Below are positions 47,520-57,176 of a DNA stretch of 64,000 bases, piece after piece (positions within the stretch are counted from its first letter, which is position 1; each line of letters begins with the position of its first letter). The stretch is from Meconema thalassinum (taxonomy: Eukaryota > Arthropoda > Insecta > Orthoptera > Tettigoniidae): positions 789,508,979 through 789,572,978 of the forward strand of contig OX336389.2 in the NCBI GenBank assembly GCA_946902985.2, in the 5' to 3' direction. The notes under the pieces were generated by a model, which searched no databases, had not been told where the DNA came from, and saw only the letters and a program-made list of their open reading frames with translations. The position numbers and the translations under genes were made by a program.

Positions 47520-48863
47520 CACAACATTTTTAGCCTACTTTTCACATTTTGCAAAAATGAGGAAAAAGTAGACATGAGATCGGGCAAATGTGTGTCTGTC
47601 TGTCTGTCTGTCTGTATGTTCTTCTGTGTGTCTGGCTGTGTGTGTGTCCCCCCCCCCCTATCAACTCTTAAACGGCTGCAGCAATCGAAACAAAATTTGG
47701 TAGGAGTAAAGATCTATACCTGAATATCTCACGGCCATATTTCAAAATGATGTCAGTGCTACCAACTGCTGAAAAATCGCAATTGAAATTTGAGCTCCAT
47801 GTTGGATATCTTGGAAGGTGTGAATGGGAGCTATTTCAAAATTGGCACACGTATAGATAATAATATTGCAGATTAATTTCCAGGAGGCCATACATGGCAG
47901 TGCTGCTAAAATGATTATAAGGCTGCTGATAAGTCCAAACTTTAAATACATATAACTTCTACACTATCAATTGGATTTCAACCAACTTTCGTATGTGCTA
48001 TGTGTACATGAACAGATATAACTGAGCGTTTTCTTAAGAGCCACCAGGGCTGCCAACTGTTAATAAATGCTCTCAATGTTTTTTATCCAAATACCCATTT
48101 ATCAGAAACTATGCACACGTATAGTACCTGACATTCTATATTAATGTGGAGTAACTTATATCCGTCAGTGCTACCAACATGATTTTAAGCCTGCTGAGAG
48201 GTCCAACTTTAAATAAATGTAACTTCTATACTATCATTTGGATTTCAACCAAATTTCGTGCATGCTATGTTTACCATAACAGATATGACTATGCCGATAC
48301 TTAAGAGTAACCAGGGCTGCCAACTGTTAATAATTACAGTCTCTATTTTTATTACCCTAATATCAATATATCAGAAAGTATGCAAGCCAATAGCTCTAAA
48401 CTTTGCACACGTATAGTACCTGGCATTCTAGATTAATTTGGAGTTACTAATATACGTCAGTGCTGCCAACATGTTTCTATGCCTGCTGATAGGTCCAATT
48501 TTAAAATACATGTAACTTCTATACTAACTAATGGATTCCATTCAAAATTGACACAACAATAGATCGTATTATTTCAGATTATATCTGACCAATACATGTA
48601 TGTCATTGTTGCCAACATGATTTTACGAGCGCTGTTGGATCCAATATTTAACTGCATGTTACGTCCATGCTATCCATTGGACTTCAACCAAATTTTGTAT
48701 TCTGTATCTTAAGAGATGGAACTAAGAATATATTCAGTCACCAGGGCTGCCAACTGTAGTTCTCTTTAAGGCTACATTAAGCCAGGTATACAGTATTTCG
48801 AACTAATTAGAAATGTCGATATTACCAACTTAATTGCGTCATTATTCTAGATAGATCCATATA
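47520..48863. repeat. Degenerate tandem repeat with GCTGCCAAC phrases
   Basis: It starts as a TGTG-type repeat (TGTCTGTCTGTCTGTCTGT at 47593, then a CCCCCCCCCC run at 47649). CCAGGGCTGCCAACTGTTAA near 48045 and 48312 and CCAGGGCTGCCAACTGTAG near 48742, plus GTCAGTGCTGCCAACATG near 48454, mark units of about 260-280 bp. Related CTGTTGCCAACTGTAAGTAAT phrases resume beyond the first Tc1 element (about 50967), so the transposon landed inside this array. Confidence 0.6.
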
Positions 48864-50328
48864 CACACATCAAAAAAAGTTTTGCATCACCTCGGTTCCC
48901 AGATCTCCGGCATATAGACGTTGACTGTGTATATTGTATCCAAGATACAGTCCCTTTGACTGTTCATAGATGTCACTAAAACTGCTCAAAGATGTAAACA
49001 ACCATGCATGAGCAGGGCCTATTAGACGGAGGGGGTACGACAGCCGATCAGTTCCAGTCATTCCACCAGGACGAAGGTACGCTGCTCATGTTGTCTGTAG
49101 TTCTACCATGCCTAGAAGGTCAATACCGCAGTTCGATCGCGTCCGCATTGTTACTTTGTGTCAAGAAGGGCTCTCAACAAGGGAAGTTTCCAGGCGTCTC
49201 AGAGTGAACCAAAGCGATGTTGTTCGGACATGGAGGAGGTACAGAGATACAGGAACTGTCGATGACAGGCCTCGCTCAGGCCGCCCAAGGGCTACTACTG
49301 TAGTGGATGACCGCTTCTTACGGATTGCCGCTCGGAGGAACCCTGACAGCAATGCCACCATGTTGAATAATGCGTTTCGTTCAGCCACAGGACGTCGTGT
49401 TTCAACTCAAACTGTGCGCAATAGGCTGCATGATGCGCAACTTCACTCCCGACGTCCATGGCGAGGTCCAGCTTTGCAACCCCGACACCATGCAGCGCGG
49501 TACAGATGGGCCCAACAACATGCTGAATGGACCCCACGAAATTGTCATCACGTTCTCTTCACCGATGAGTGTCGCATATGCCTTCAACCAGACAATCGTC
49601 GGAGACGTGTTTGGAGGCACCCTGGTCAGGCTGAACGTCTTAGACACACTGTCCAGCGAGTGCAGCAAGGTGGTGGTTCCCTGATGTTTTGGGGTGGCAT
49701 TATGTGGGGCCGACGTACGCCACTGGTGGTCATGGAAGGCTCCGAAACGGCTTTACGATACCTGAATGACATCCTCCGACCCATAGTGCAACCATATCGG
49801 CAGAATATTGGAGAGGCATTTGTCTTCATGGACGACAATTCTCGACCTCATCGTGCACATCTTTTGAATGCGTTCCTTCAAGATAACGACATCGCTCGAC
49901 TACAGTGGCCAGCATGTTCGCCAGACATGAACCCTATCGAACATGCCTGGGATATGTTGAAAAGGGCTGTTTATGGACGTCTTGACCCACCAACCACTCT
50001 GAGAGATTTACGCCGAATTGTCGTTGAGGAGTGGGACAATTTGGACCAACAGTGTCTTGATGAACTTGTGGATAGTATGCCACGGCGAATACAGGCATGC
50101 ATCAATGCAAGAGGACGTGCTACTGGGTATTAGAGGTAGTGGTGTGTACTGCAATCTGGACCACAAATGCTGAAAGTCTAGCTGTATGATGGTACAACAT
50201 GCAATGTGTGGGTCTCATGAGCAATAAAACGAGCTGAAATGTTGTTTGTGTTGATCTCTATTCCCTTTGTATTTAACGGTTCCGGAACTCTTGGAACCGA
50301 GGTGATGCAAAACTTTTTTTGATGTGTG
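48864..50328 (+). mobile_element. Tc1-like DNA transposon, copy A, full length (1465 bp)
   Basis: The terminal inverted repeats start CACACATCAAAAAAAG and extend through TTTTGCATCACCTCGGTTCC; they are flanked by TA (48862-48863 and 50329-50330), the Tc1/mariner target. One intact transposase lies between them. The copy at 52092-53556 has exactly the same length. AATAAA at 50223-50228, between the stop codon and the right end, may serve as polyadenylation signal. Confidence 0.97.
49108..50133 (+). CDS. Tc1-family DD34E transposase, copy A
   Basis: This 341-residue ORF is full length for a Tc1 transposase. Residues about 1-60 form a first helix-turn-helix (LCQEGLSTREVSRRLRVNQS), followed by the GRPR-type linker RSGRPRATT and a second DNA-binding region. 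The catalytic DDE domain has FTDE (first Asp), VFMDDN (second Asp) and SPDMNPIEHAWD (Glu), with 34 residues between the second Asp and the Glu, hence DD34E. A GGGSLMFWGGI Gly-rich box is present. It would cut and rejoin the element at TA sites. Compared with copy B it has Cys in place of Trp just before HHVLFTDE, in a position that is usually Trp, which might weaken it. The start is the first ATG with the conserved N-terminus; the frame is uninterrupted. Confidence 0.96.
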   Translation: MPRRSIPQFDRVRIVTLCQEGLSTREVSRRLRVNQSDVVRTWRRYRDTGTVDDRPRSGRPRATTVVDDRFLRIAARRNPDSNATMLNNAFRSATGRRVSTQTVRNRLHDAQLHSRRPWRGPALQPRHHAARYRWAQQHAEWTPRNCHHVLFTDECRICLQPDNRRRRVWRHPGQAERLRHTVQRVQQGGGSLMFWGGIMWGRRTPLVVMEGSETALRYLNDILRPIVQPYRQNIGEAFVFMDDNSRPHRAHLLNAFLQDNDIARLQWPACSPDMNPIEHAWDMLKRAVYGRLDPPTTLRDLRRIVVEEWDNLDQQCLDELVDSMPRRIQACINARGRATGY

Positions 50329-50329
50329 T

Positions 50330-52091
50330 AGATAAATCATTGGCATGAATCTTAAATTTTAAGAAAAGTAGGCTCTTTAGTTCGTCACGGAACTTCTTGT
50401 TATTAATATAATCTTCAAACATTGACAAGTACTAAACCAATATGGTGGTAATGAAACGTTTCAAAAACCAGCTTCCGCCTATCGGTATCATATTAAACCT
50501 ATACGCCTAAAACTTTGTACAATGGCAGTGGACTAGAAGACATATTCCAGAGCGTGCCATTCGAAATAAAGTCTTCACGAGGATATGCACTTCCCTATTT
50601 ACTGTATAATGACAAGTTCTTAATGATTCAATTATTTTAGGTAAAAGTGTTTTACCGTTTCCACGCTGTGTGGAATTTTTTTTAGGTATGTTTGTTACTT
50701 TCTTTCAATATGATACAAGATGGTAACAAGTTAATCCCTGAATATGCATATAGTGTAATTTCGGACAATTTCGCCTTGTTCTATGAATAATTTTGAATCC
50801 AAAATATGGAGTAAAATATCGACTTTGTTTATAAACATATACAGGTTCTACAAACTGAGCTTTGAATATACCCATATTATCCTTTGTACGACCCCTCCGA
50901 AGGATATTATGCATGGTGGTAGAACTGCCTCCAAAGAATCGCCTTTTGCTGTTATAAGTAAGATCACTGTTGCCAACTGTAAGTAATGGGTCGGTGTAAC
51001 TTTGCAGTTATACTTGAAAAACTCGCAGATGACTAGCCCACTCTAAACTAAATTTTGTACGAACATATTACGTTCGTTACCAACAATGCACAATTTTTAA
51101 TGTTTCAGGCAGTTCTAATGTTACCAACTTTTAGTAATGAGTGATACCAACATTACGGTCACCCTTCCATAGCTCGTAAACGACTTACCCGACGTAAACT
51201 ACTGTTTGCACGATTATAGCAAGCACTGTTGAAACACACATCCCTCTAGTGTTAAGCGATTTTGTTGTTGCGGAACATTAGTACTAGGCATTACCTACTT
51301 AACAGTCGCCCTTGAATAAATTGCAGAAGAGTAACTCAATATTGACCAAGATATGTACTAATAAAGTACACATCACCAATGTCAGTAGCGTGTGGACTCT
51401 TGAGAAGTATATTGAAGGTTTGTCGAGTTGATGCTGGGCAGTGACCTACTCTTCATGATGAGGATGATATGAATGCTAAAGAAGCCAAAAACACTCATTT
51501 CCCGAGCCAATCATTAATCATACTAATCATACGAAGTTTAAATACCACAACTCGGCCAAGAATTAAATCCTTAGCCTTTTGAATCATAGGCTCAGGTACT
51601 ACTACTTACGTTAGCCAGGAAACTGGACACACAACCAATACACAATTCAATAAGTATTTGGTGGTTGTAGCGCCACCAACCATTATAAATAGGTGGTTTC
51701 ACAGTTGAAAATGCTGCAAGTTAATAAGGGATATTTTCCCCTAACGGACGAAGTACGAAGTTATTAATTGCGAACGATCCAGTGCAACCTACAGTATGAA
51801 ATAAGTGGTGCAAATTAAACGGTTGCCTTTAACAAATATTTGTGAATGACTTGTTATAAATTGACGAATCTTTGAAGGAACATACAACAAAACAGTAACA
51901 GTAATTACACCGTAATTAGCCTACTTGGTATATTTTAGCTGGTCAAGTGCTGCCATTCGTAAGTAATGTTTGTTATCAACTTTAAGGTTACCTCGATCCA
52001 ATCTTGCAGGATTGTAAAATTCTTACTTAACTAACAACACACAAAATGCAAGAAATAAATAAATTATGAAGCTCTAGATACTGTAGACATA
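50330..52091. other. Spacer between the two Tc1 copies
   Basis: AT-rich DNA that continues the GCCAACTGTAAGTAATG-type repeat of 47.5-48.8 kb. No gene was recognised. It would be the cargo if the outer ends of both copies were used together. Confidence 0.55.
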
Positions 52092-53556
52092 CACACATCA
52101 AAAAAAGTTTTGCATCACCTCGGTTCCAAGAGTTCCGGAACCTTTAAATACAAAGGGAATAGAGATCAACACAAACAACATTTCAGCTCGTTTTATTGCT
52201 CATGAGACCCACACATTGCATGTTGTACCATCATACAGCTAGACTTTCAGCATTTGTGGTCCAGATTGCAGTACACACCACTACCTCTAATACCCAGTAG
52301 CACGTCCTCTTGCATTGATGCATGCCTGTATTCGTCGTGGCATACTATCCACAAGTTCATCAAGACACTGTTGGTCCAAATTGTCCCACTCCTCAACGAC
52401 AATTCGGCGTAAATCTCTCAGAGTGGTTGGTGGGTCAAGACGTCCATAAACAGCCCTTTTCAACATATCCCAGGCATGTTCGATAGGGTTCATGTCTGGC
52501 GAACATGCTGGCCACTGTAGTCGAGCGATGTCGTTATCTTGAAGGAACGCATTCACAAGATGTGCACGATGAGGTCGAGAATTGTCGTCCATGAAGACAA
52601 ATGCCTCTCCAATATTCTGCCGATATGGGTGCACTATGGGTCGGAGGATGTCATTCAGGTATCGTAAAGCCGTTTCGGAGCCTTCCATGACCACCAGTGG
52701 CGTACGTCGGCCCCACATAATGCCACCCCAAAACATCAGGGAACCACCACCTTGCTGCACTCGCTGGACAGTGTGTCTAAGACGTTTAGCCTGACCAGGG
52801 TGCCTCCAAACACGTCTCCGACGATTGTCTGGTTGAAGGCATATGCGACACTCATCGGTGAAGAGAACGTGATGCCAATTCTGTGGGGTCCATTCAGCAT
52901 GTTGTTGGGCCCATCTGTACCGCGCTGCATGGTGTCGGGGTTGCAAAGCTGGACCTCGCCATGGACGTCGGGAGTGAAGTTGCGCATCATGCAGCCTATT
53001 GCGCACAGTTTGAGTTGAAACACGACGTCCTGTGGCTGAACGAAACGCATTATTCAACATGGTGGCATTGCTGTCAGGGTTCCTCCGAGCGGCAATCCGT
53101 AAGTAGCGGTCATCCACTACAGTAGTAGCCCTTGGGCGGCCTGAGCGAGGCCTGTCATCGACAGTTCCTGTATCTCTGTACCTCCTCCATGTCCGAACAA
53201 CATCGCTTTGGTTCACTCTGAGACGCCTGGAAACTTCCCTTGTTGAGAGCCCTTCTTGACACAAAGTAACAATGCGGACGCGATCGAACTGCGGTATTGA
53301 CCTTCTAGGCATGGTAGAACTACAGACAACATGAGCAGCGTACCTTCGTCCTGGTGGAATGACTGGAACTGATCGGCTGTCGTACCCCCTCCGTCTAATA
53401 GGCCCTGCTCATGCATGGTTGTTTACATCTTTGAGCAGTTTTAGTGACATCTATGAACAGTCAAAGGGACTGTATCTTTGATACAATATACACAGTCAAC
53501 GTCTATATGCCGGAGATCTGGGAACCGAGGTGATGCAAAACTTTTTTTGATGTGTG
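52092..53556 (-). mobile_element. Tc1-like DNA transposon, copy B, full length, opposite orientation
   Basis: It has the same 1465-bp length, the same inverted repeats and flanking TA (52090-52091 and 53557-53558). The transposase is on the minus strand. Together with copy A it forms an inverted pair with a 1.76-kb spacer. Confidence 0.97.
52287..53312 (-). CDS. Tc1-family DD34E transposase, copy B
   Basis: 341 residues, uninterrupted, differing from copy A at six positions that I can see: Phe/Tyr in the RFLRI segment, Arg/Gln and Cys/Trp before HHVLFTDE, Glu/Lys in GQAERL, Gln/His in IVQPY and Leu/Val in HLLNAF. This copy keeps the Trp that copy A lost. The domain order and the DD34E triad are the same. 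The six changes out of 341 imply recent common origin. Both would bind the shared inverted repeats. Confidence 0.96.
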   Translation of the reverse strand: MPRRSIPQFDRVRIVTLCQEGLSTREVSRRLRVNQSDVVRTWRRYRDTGTVDDRPRSGRPRATTVVDDRYLRIAARRNPDSNATMLNNAFRSATGRRVSTQTVRNRLHDAQLHSRRPWRGPALQPRHHAARYRWAQQHAEWTPQNWHHVLFTDECRICLQPDNRRRRVWRHPGQAKRLRHTVQRVQQGGGSLMFWGGIMWGRRTPLVVMEGSETALRYLNDILRPIVHPYRQNIGEAFVFMDDNSRPHRAHLVNAFLQDNDIARLQWPACSPDMNPIEHAWDMLKRAVYGRLDPPTTLRDLRRIVVEEWDNLDQQCLDELVDSMPRRIQACINARGRATGY

Positions 53557-53667
53557 TATATTGTCACGAACACTAAGTTTTAGGTGTAATCGTACCTACA
53601 TTTTGCTTACCCTTCAATAATTATTATAGGCTTCATTGAATTCTTTCCAATGGATATGAACCATAGT

Positions 53668-53775
53668 CCACAGCGGTAGCATTCTTGGCTGTCACCCCGG
53701 AGGTCCGGGTTCAATTCTCGGCTCTGCCAAGAAATTTAATTCTGAGCTGAGGGCTGGAACGGGGTACACTCAGCA
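53668..53775 (+). repeat. 5' part of an S1 SINE, cut at the edge of the virus-like element
   Basis: Head and body match the S1 copy at 20026 (GCATTCTTGGCTGTCACC, TTTAATTCTGAGCTGAGGGC, GGGTACACTCAG) but the match stops after CACTCAGC, where the reference continues CTCGTGAG. New sequence (AGTAGTATACATTT) begins there. The missing 3' half is expected beyond the right edge of the window. Confidence 0.85.
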
Positions 53776-53835
53776 GTAGTATACATTTTTACCATTTGGA
53801 TATTGCGTAATCGCGAGGACATATTGCATCATCAT

Positions 53836-54180
53836 GACGTCATCTGATAGCCATGCGGGTGTGAGCATTTGCAGCGTGCACGTGCACATGTTAGCGTGGG
53901 AAGAGGTCGACCTTTAACCGCTTGAATCAGATAACCATTGGGTAACCGCTTGAATCAGATAACCATTGGGTAACCGCTTGAAGCAGATAACCTTTGACTT
54001 ATTTATGCGATGGAGATAAAAAATTAATGGGTGTTGACGTCATCTGATACCCGTGCAAGTTTGCAGCTGTGCGAGCGATCACGTGATATGTCTGCAGTGT
54101 TCGCGTGAGACGTGGTTGACCTTTAACGTCATTGGGTAAGAATGTAATCTTTGACTTCTTTAAGTAATAGTGATAAAAAT
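53836..54180. repeat. Subterminal repeats at the left end of the virus-like element
   Basis: A 28-bp unit, TAACCGCTTGAATCAGATAACC plus ATTGGG, is repeated three times at about 53913-53998. In addition TTGACGTCATCTGATACCCG near 54034 repeats ATGACGTCATCTGATAGCCA near 53837, each followed about 70 bp later by GACCTTTAAC, giving two larger units of about 200 bp. Both contain the TGACGTCA palindrome. Confidence 0.8.
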
Positions 54181-54250
54181 ATAATGAGATGATTGCGTCA
54201 GAAGCTTGTTTTGTAGCATTTGGTTTCTTGAGTGTAGGTGGGGGTGAAGG

Positions 54251-54258
54251 ATATATAA
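54251..54258 (+). promoter_or_regulatory. TATA-like box upstream of ORF1
   Basis: ATATATAA at 54251-54258 lies about 40 bp before the ORF1 reading frame, a plausible spacing for a viral-type promoter. It is a short motif in AT-rich DNA, so it is suggestive only. Confidence 0.4.
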
Positions 54259-54284
54259 ATGCATGTGTGCGTGGATGAGTTTAA

Positions 54285-54668
54285 CTTCTACGTTTGCGCG
54301 AAGAGAGTGTGTGTGTGAAAGAAATTAAGAAAGTCAACGACGAGGAACAAATTGTGTGTGTGATCGATGTTCTAACGAAGTTCAATAACTTAGCCACTTG
54401 CGTTGAGTATTCTAATAAGAAACTATCAGAAATAATAATTGATTTACCGTATGTGGTCCAAATTATTCGGGCTGTGGAGACGAGATTTGGAAGAAAAATA
54501 GTGGTGGACATTATCATTGAAGATGAAAAAACAAGTGTATTTCTACCAGCAGTATTTGCAAAACTAAGCGCATCAGAGATCGATGAACTAAACTCACTGA
54601 GAGGCAAACTGATGTTGGTGTATTTGGGGTTGAAGAACCGCTCACATCAAGTTGTTTTAAAACTGTAA
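54285..54668 (+). CDS. ORF1, small protein of the virus-like element, start codon unclear
   Basis: About 125 codons are open up to TAA at 54666-54668. The composition is mixed alpha/beta, with VFLPAVFAKLSASEIDELN followed by LMLVYLGLKNRSH near the end. Short proteins with a comparable ending commonly sit upstream of PolB in related elements as I recall; no biochemical function is assigned, though a DNA-binding role would be plausible. No ATG precedes the conserved part in this frame: the frame opens after a stop at 54282-54284. An ATG at 54275 lies in another frame that would join through the GTGTGTGTG run at about 54308, so a slip there may have broken the N-terminus. Confidence 0.55.
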   Translation, partial: LLRLREESVCVKEIKKVNDEEQIVCVIDVLTKFNNLATCVEYSNKKLSEIIIDLPYVVQIIRAVETRFGRKIVVDIIIEDEKTSVFLPAVFAKLSASEIDELNSLRGKLMLVYLGLKNRSHQVVLKL

Positions 54669-54675
54669 ATTTTTG

Positions 54676-54772
54676 GTGAGTATATATATACGGATTATAT
54701 ATGTATTGATTGATATAACATTTGATATATATTTAGTTGCTTATTATTTCTTAATTTGTTTAATTTTTTCAG
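54676..54772 (+). other. Candidate 97-bp intron between ORF1 and ORF2
   Basis: TTTTG|GTGAGTAT at 54675/54676 is a consensus donor and TTTAATTTTTTCAG|AT at 54772/54773 a strong acceptor with its pyrimidine tract. Splicing would place ORF2's ATG (54805) 33 bases downstream of the junction. This is inferred from motifs alone. Confidence 0.4.
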
Positions 54773-54804
54773 ATTATCTAAAAACTAATAAAAGGAACAG
54801 CAAA

Positions 54805-55380
54805 ATGAAGTGGAAAACTGTTAATTTTCTGAGTGGAACTGAACATCGATCGCACCCGGTAATAGAGTATCATCGTGTATGCTTTCATCAGTCTGAAGGA
54901 GAAGAAGGAGAAGAAGATGATAAAGAGGTGAGTCATAATGAGAAAGAAGCTTGTTTTAACAAATGGACATCTTCGAGTGGAATTTCAACATTTTCAGTCT
55001 ACGTTACTAATGTTAGCAAATCAGATGATAGTCAGCGAGAGGTGACAGAAACAGTTCTAAGATATTTGTTACAAGAATTATGTGAATATGAACATTTTAT
55101 TTGTCTCTTCGGATACAACACATTTGATGAGGTTTACAAAATTGAATTTTCCATGACTTGTTTTGAAGTAACAAAATTGAATGAGTATAGAAACAAATTG
55201 CTTGGTAAACTTCAGGACGAATTTCCCTTTGAAGCCATTCATTGTTCACTGGAGATTACAGGCAGTAATTTATCTCAATGGCTTGAATATACTTTAAAAG
55301 ATTATAGGTTTATGGTGAGTCGTTGTTACAGCAACTGCTGGTGGTGTATTAACAACAGTGCAAATTGGACAATTGCTTAG
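54805..55380 (+). CDS. ORF2, unknown protein of the virus-like element
   Basis: The first ATG of the open frame is 54805, 33 bases after the candidate acceptor; the frame extends upstream to 54673 but that part is AT-rich and hydrophobic by composition. The product has an acidic tract (EGEEGEEDDKE, about residues 33-43), then a probable alpha/beta domain with conserved-looking STFSVYVTN and CLFGYNTFDEVYKIEFS. No family is recognised. The last 20 or so residues (after YRFM at 55314) coincide with a different frame that looks more protein-like, so the C-terminus is probably frame-shifted. Confidence 0.5.
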   Translation: MKWKTVNFLSGTEHRSHPVIEYHRVCFHQSEGEEGEEDDKEVSHNEKEACFNKWTSSSGISTFSVYVTNVSKSDDSQREVTETVLRYLLQELCEYEHFICLFGYNTFDEVYKIEFSMTCFEVTKLNEYRNKLLGKLQDEFPFEAIHCSLEITGSNLSQWLEYTLKDYRFMVSRCYSNCWWCINNSANWTIA

Positions 55381-55545
55381 ACAACAATGGCAACACCTCA
55401 TATCAAACGTAGAAAGGTCGATTTGTAATACATAATAATAACAGTGAAAATATAAGAAACCAATTGGACAATGCATTTGAAAGTGTTTCTAATTTTAGAA
55501 GTGAACTAAACGGTGCTATTTCAATATCATGCCAAATCGGGAATA
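55318..55545 (+). pseudogene. Coding-like tract between ORF2 and the polymerase
   Basis: A frame different from ORF2 gives TATAGGVLTTVQIGQLLRQQ from about 55328, ends at TAA near 55427, and then another frame gives ENIRNQLDNAFESVSNFRSE up to a TGA near 55563. These two stretches look like one broken reading frame with a small hydrophobic patch and an amphipathic helix. It may be the C-terminus of ORF2 or a separate short gene. Confidence 0.35.
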
Positions 55546-56105
55546 CACTCAAACGGACTTGATTGAGAACAGTGATGAGTTGATTGAATATTGGAGAGTT
55601 ATTAGTGAGTACATATTGCAACAAGCTGTGAATTGTGAAGAAATTACACTTCAAATAAAGGATGAATCTTTCTTAAGCTGTGAGTTAATTGAAACGGCAT
55701 TCAATTCTAGAGTATACACACTTGCAGTTTCAAATGTTAAGAATGAGTTTTTGGATCCTCGCGAATTTTTAGCAAATGCTAATATTTGGTTTACAAAGTA
55801 TGTTAAGAAAGCGTTAACTGTGCAAGCTTTAAAGGTGAATTCAGTTTTGTGTGCACAGTATGTGCTTCGCGACATATCAGAAACAAAATATTTTGCTGCC
55901 AAAAATAAAGTAGTTTTCGAGTATACGGATGTTAATGAATTTTATAATAATCATATCATTGAAGGTACATTGACAAAAATGAGCGAATTTGAAGCAAATG
56001 GCTCTGGGTGGGCTTTAGAAAAAATTCATAGTTTGAGAATTAATATAAATAAATATGTTGGATTTCAAGTAGGAATGTCCAATACTAGTAGATTGCCTGA
56101 TGTAA
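55529..56105 (+). pseudogene. N-terminal part of the family B DNA polymerase, 5' of the Helitron
   Basis: This open frame begins with MPNREYTQTDL and continues through KAALTV-like and VLCAQYVLRDI segments to GSGWALEKIHSLRININK, after which it is interrupted at 56105 by the Helitron. After the insert the same phase continues at 58975 (a codon is split 1+2 across the junction, with no stop created), which shows that both parts belonged to one gene. N-terminal regions of this kind precede the exonuclease domain in PolB of Polinton-like elements. The real start may lie a little upstream of 55529. Confidence 0.8.
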
Positions 56106-56130
56106 TCTATATATATAAAGCACAAAGTTT

Positions 56131-57176
56131 GTCTGTCTGTCTGTCTGTCTGTCTGTTATGTATACAAATCTACACCGTTTCACCGATCTGAACCAAAATT
56201 TGTATACTTACCCTTTGGAACCCTGCGGGTAACCCTGTCAACATTAAATTTCGGACATACCACCCCATGCCCTGCATTTAGGCCCTTTTGCACAAATCTA
56301 CACCGTTTCACCGATCTGAACCAAAAGTTGTATATTTATCCTTTGGAACCCTGCGAGTAACACTGTCCACTTGAAATTTCGGACAGACCACCCCATTCCC
56401 TGCATTTAGGCCCTTTGGTCCAAATCCACACCGTTTCACCGATCTCAACCAAAATTTGTATATTTACCCTTTGGAACCCTGCGAGTAACACTGACCACTT
56501 AAAATTTCGGACAGACCACCCCATTCCCTGCATTTAGGCCCTTTGGTCCAAATCTACACCGTTTCACCGATCAGAACCAAAATTCGTATTCTTACCCTTT
56601 GGTGCCCTGCGAGTAACACTGTCTGCTTGAAATTGCGGACAGACCACTCCATTCCCTGCATTTAGGCCCTTTGGCCCAAATCTACACCGTTTCACCGATC
56701 TCAACCAAAATTTGTATATTTACCCTATGGAACACTGCGACTAACACTGTCTGCTTGAAATTTCGGACAGACCACGCCATTCCCTGCATTTAGGTCCTTT
56801 TTGCACAAATCTACACCGTTTCACCGATCTGAACCAAAATGTGTATACTTACCCTTTGGAACCCTGCGAGTAACACTGTCTGCTTGAAATTGCGGACAGA
56901 CCACTCCATTCCCTGCATTTTGGCCCTTGGCACAAAACTACACCGTTTCACCGATCTCAACCAGATTTTACATAATTACCGTTTGGAACTCGACGAGTAA
57001 CACTGTCCACTCGAAATTTCGGACAGACCACTCCATTTCCCGCATTAAGGCCCTTTGGTACAAATCTACATCGTTCACCGATCGAAAACAAAGTGTGTAT
57101 ACTTACCCTTTGGAACCCGATGCGTAACACTGTCCACTTGAAATTTCTGACATACCACTCCATTCCCTGCATGTAG
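56131..57176. repeat. Tandem array in the Helitron, 128-bp unit, about 8 copies
   Basis: After (TCTG)n at 56131-56157, ACACCG landmarks at 56172, 56300, 56428, 56556 and 56684 give a constant 128-bp period. Each unit contains ACCGTTTCACCGATCTGAAC, CCCTTTGGAACCCTGCGAGT and CATTCCCTGCATTTAGGCCC. The frames at 56336, 56927 and 56957 are shadows. Confidence 0.92.

Noticed and set aside
49370..49838. Additional open frames within the two Tc1 copies
   Set aside because: They overlap the intact transposase in other frames and carry no domain.
55316..55498. Intron from GTGAGT at 55315 to TTTTAG at 55498
   Set aside because: Joining at these sites would put a stop directly after the junction.
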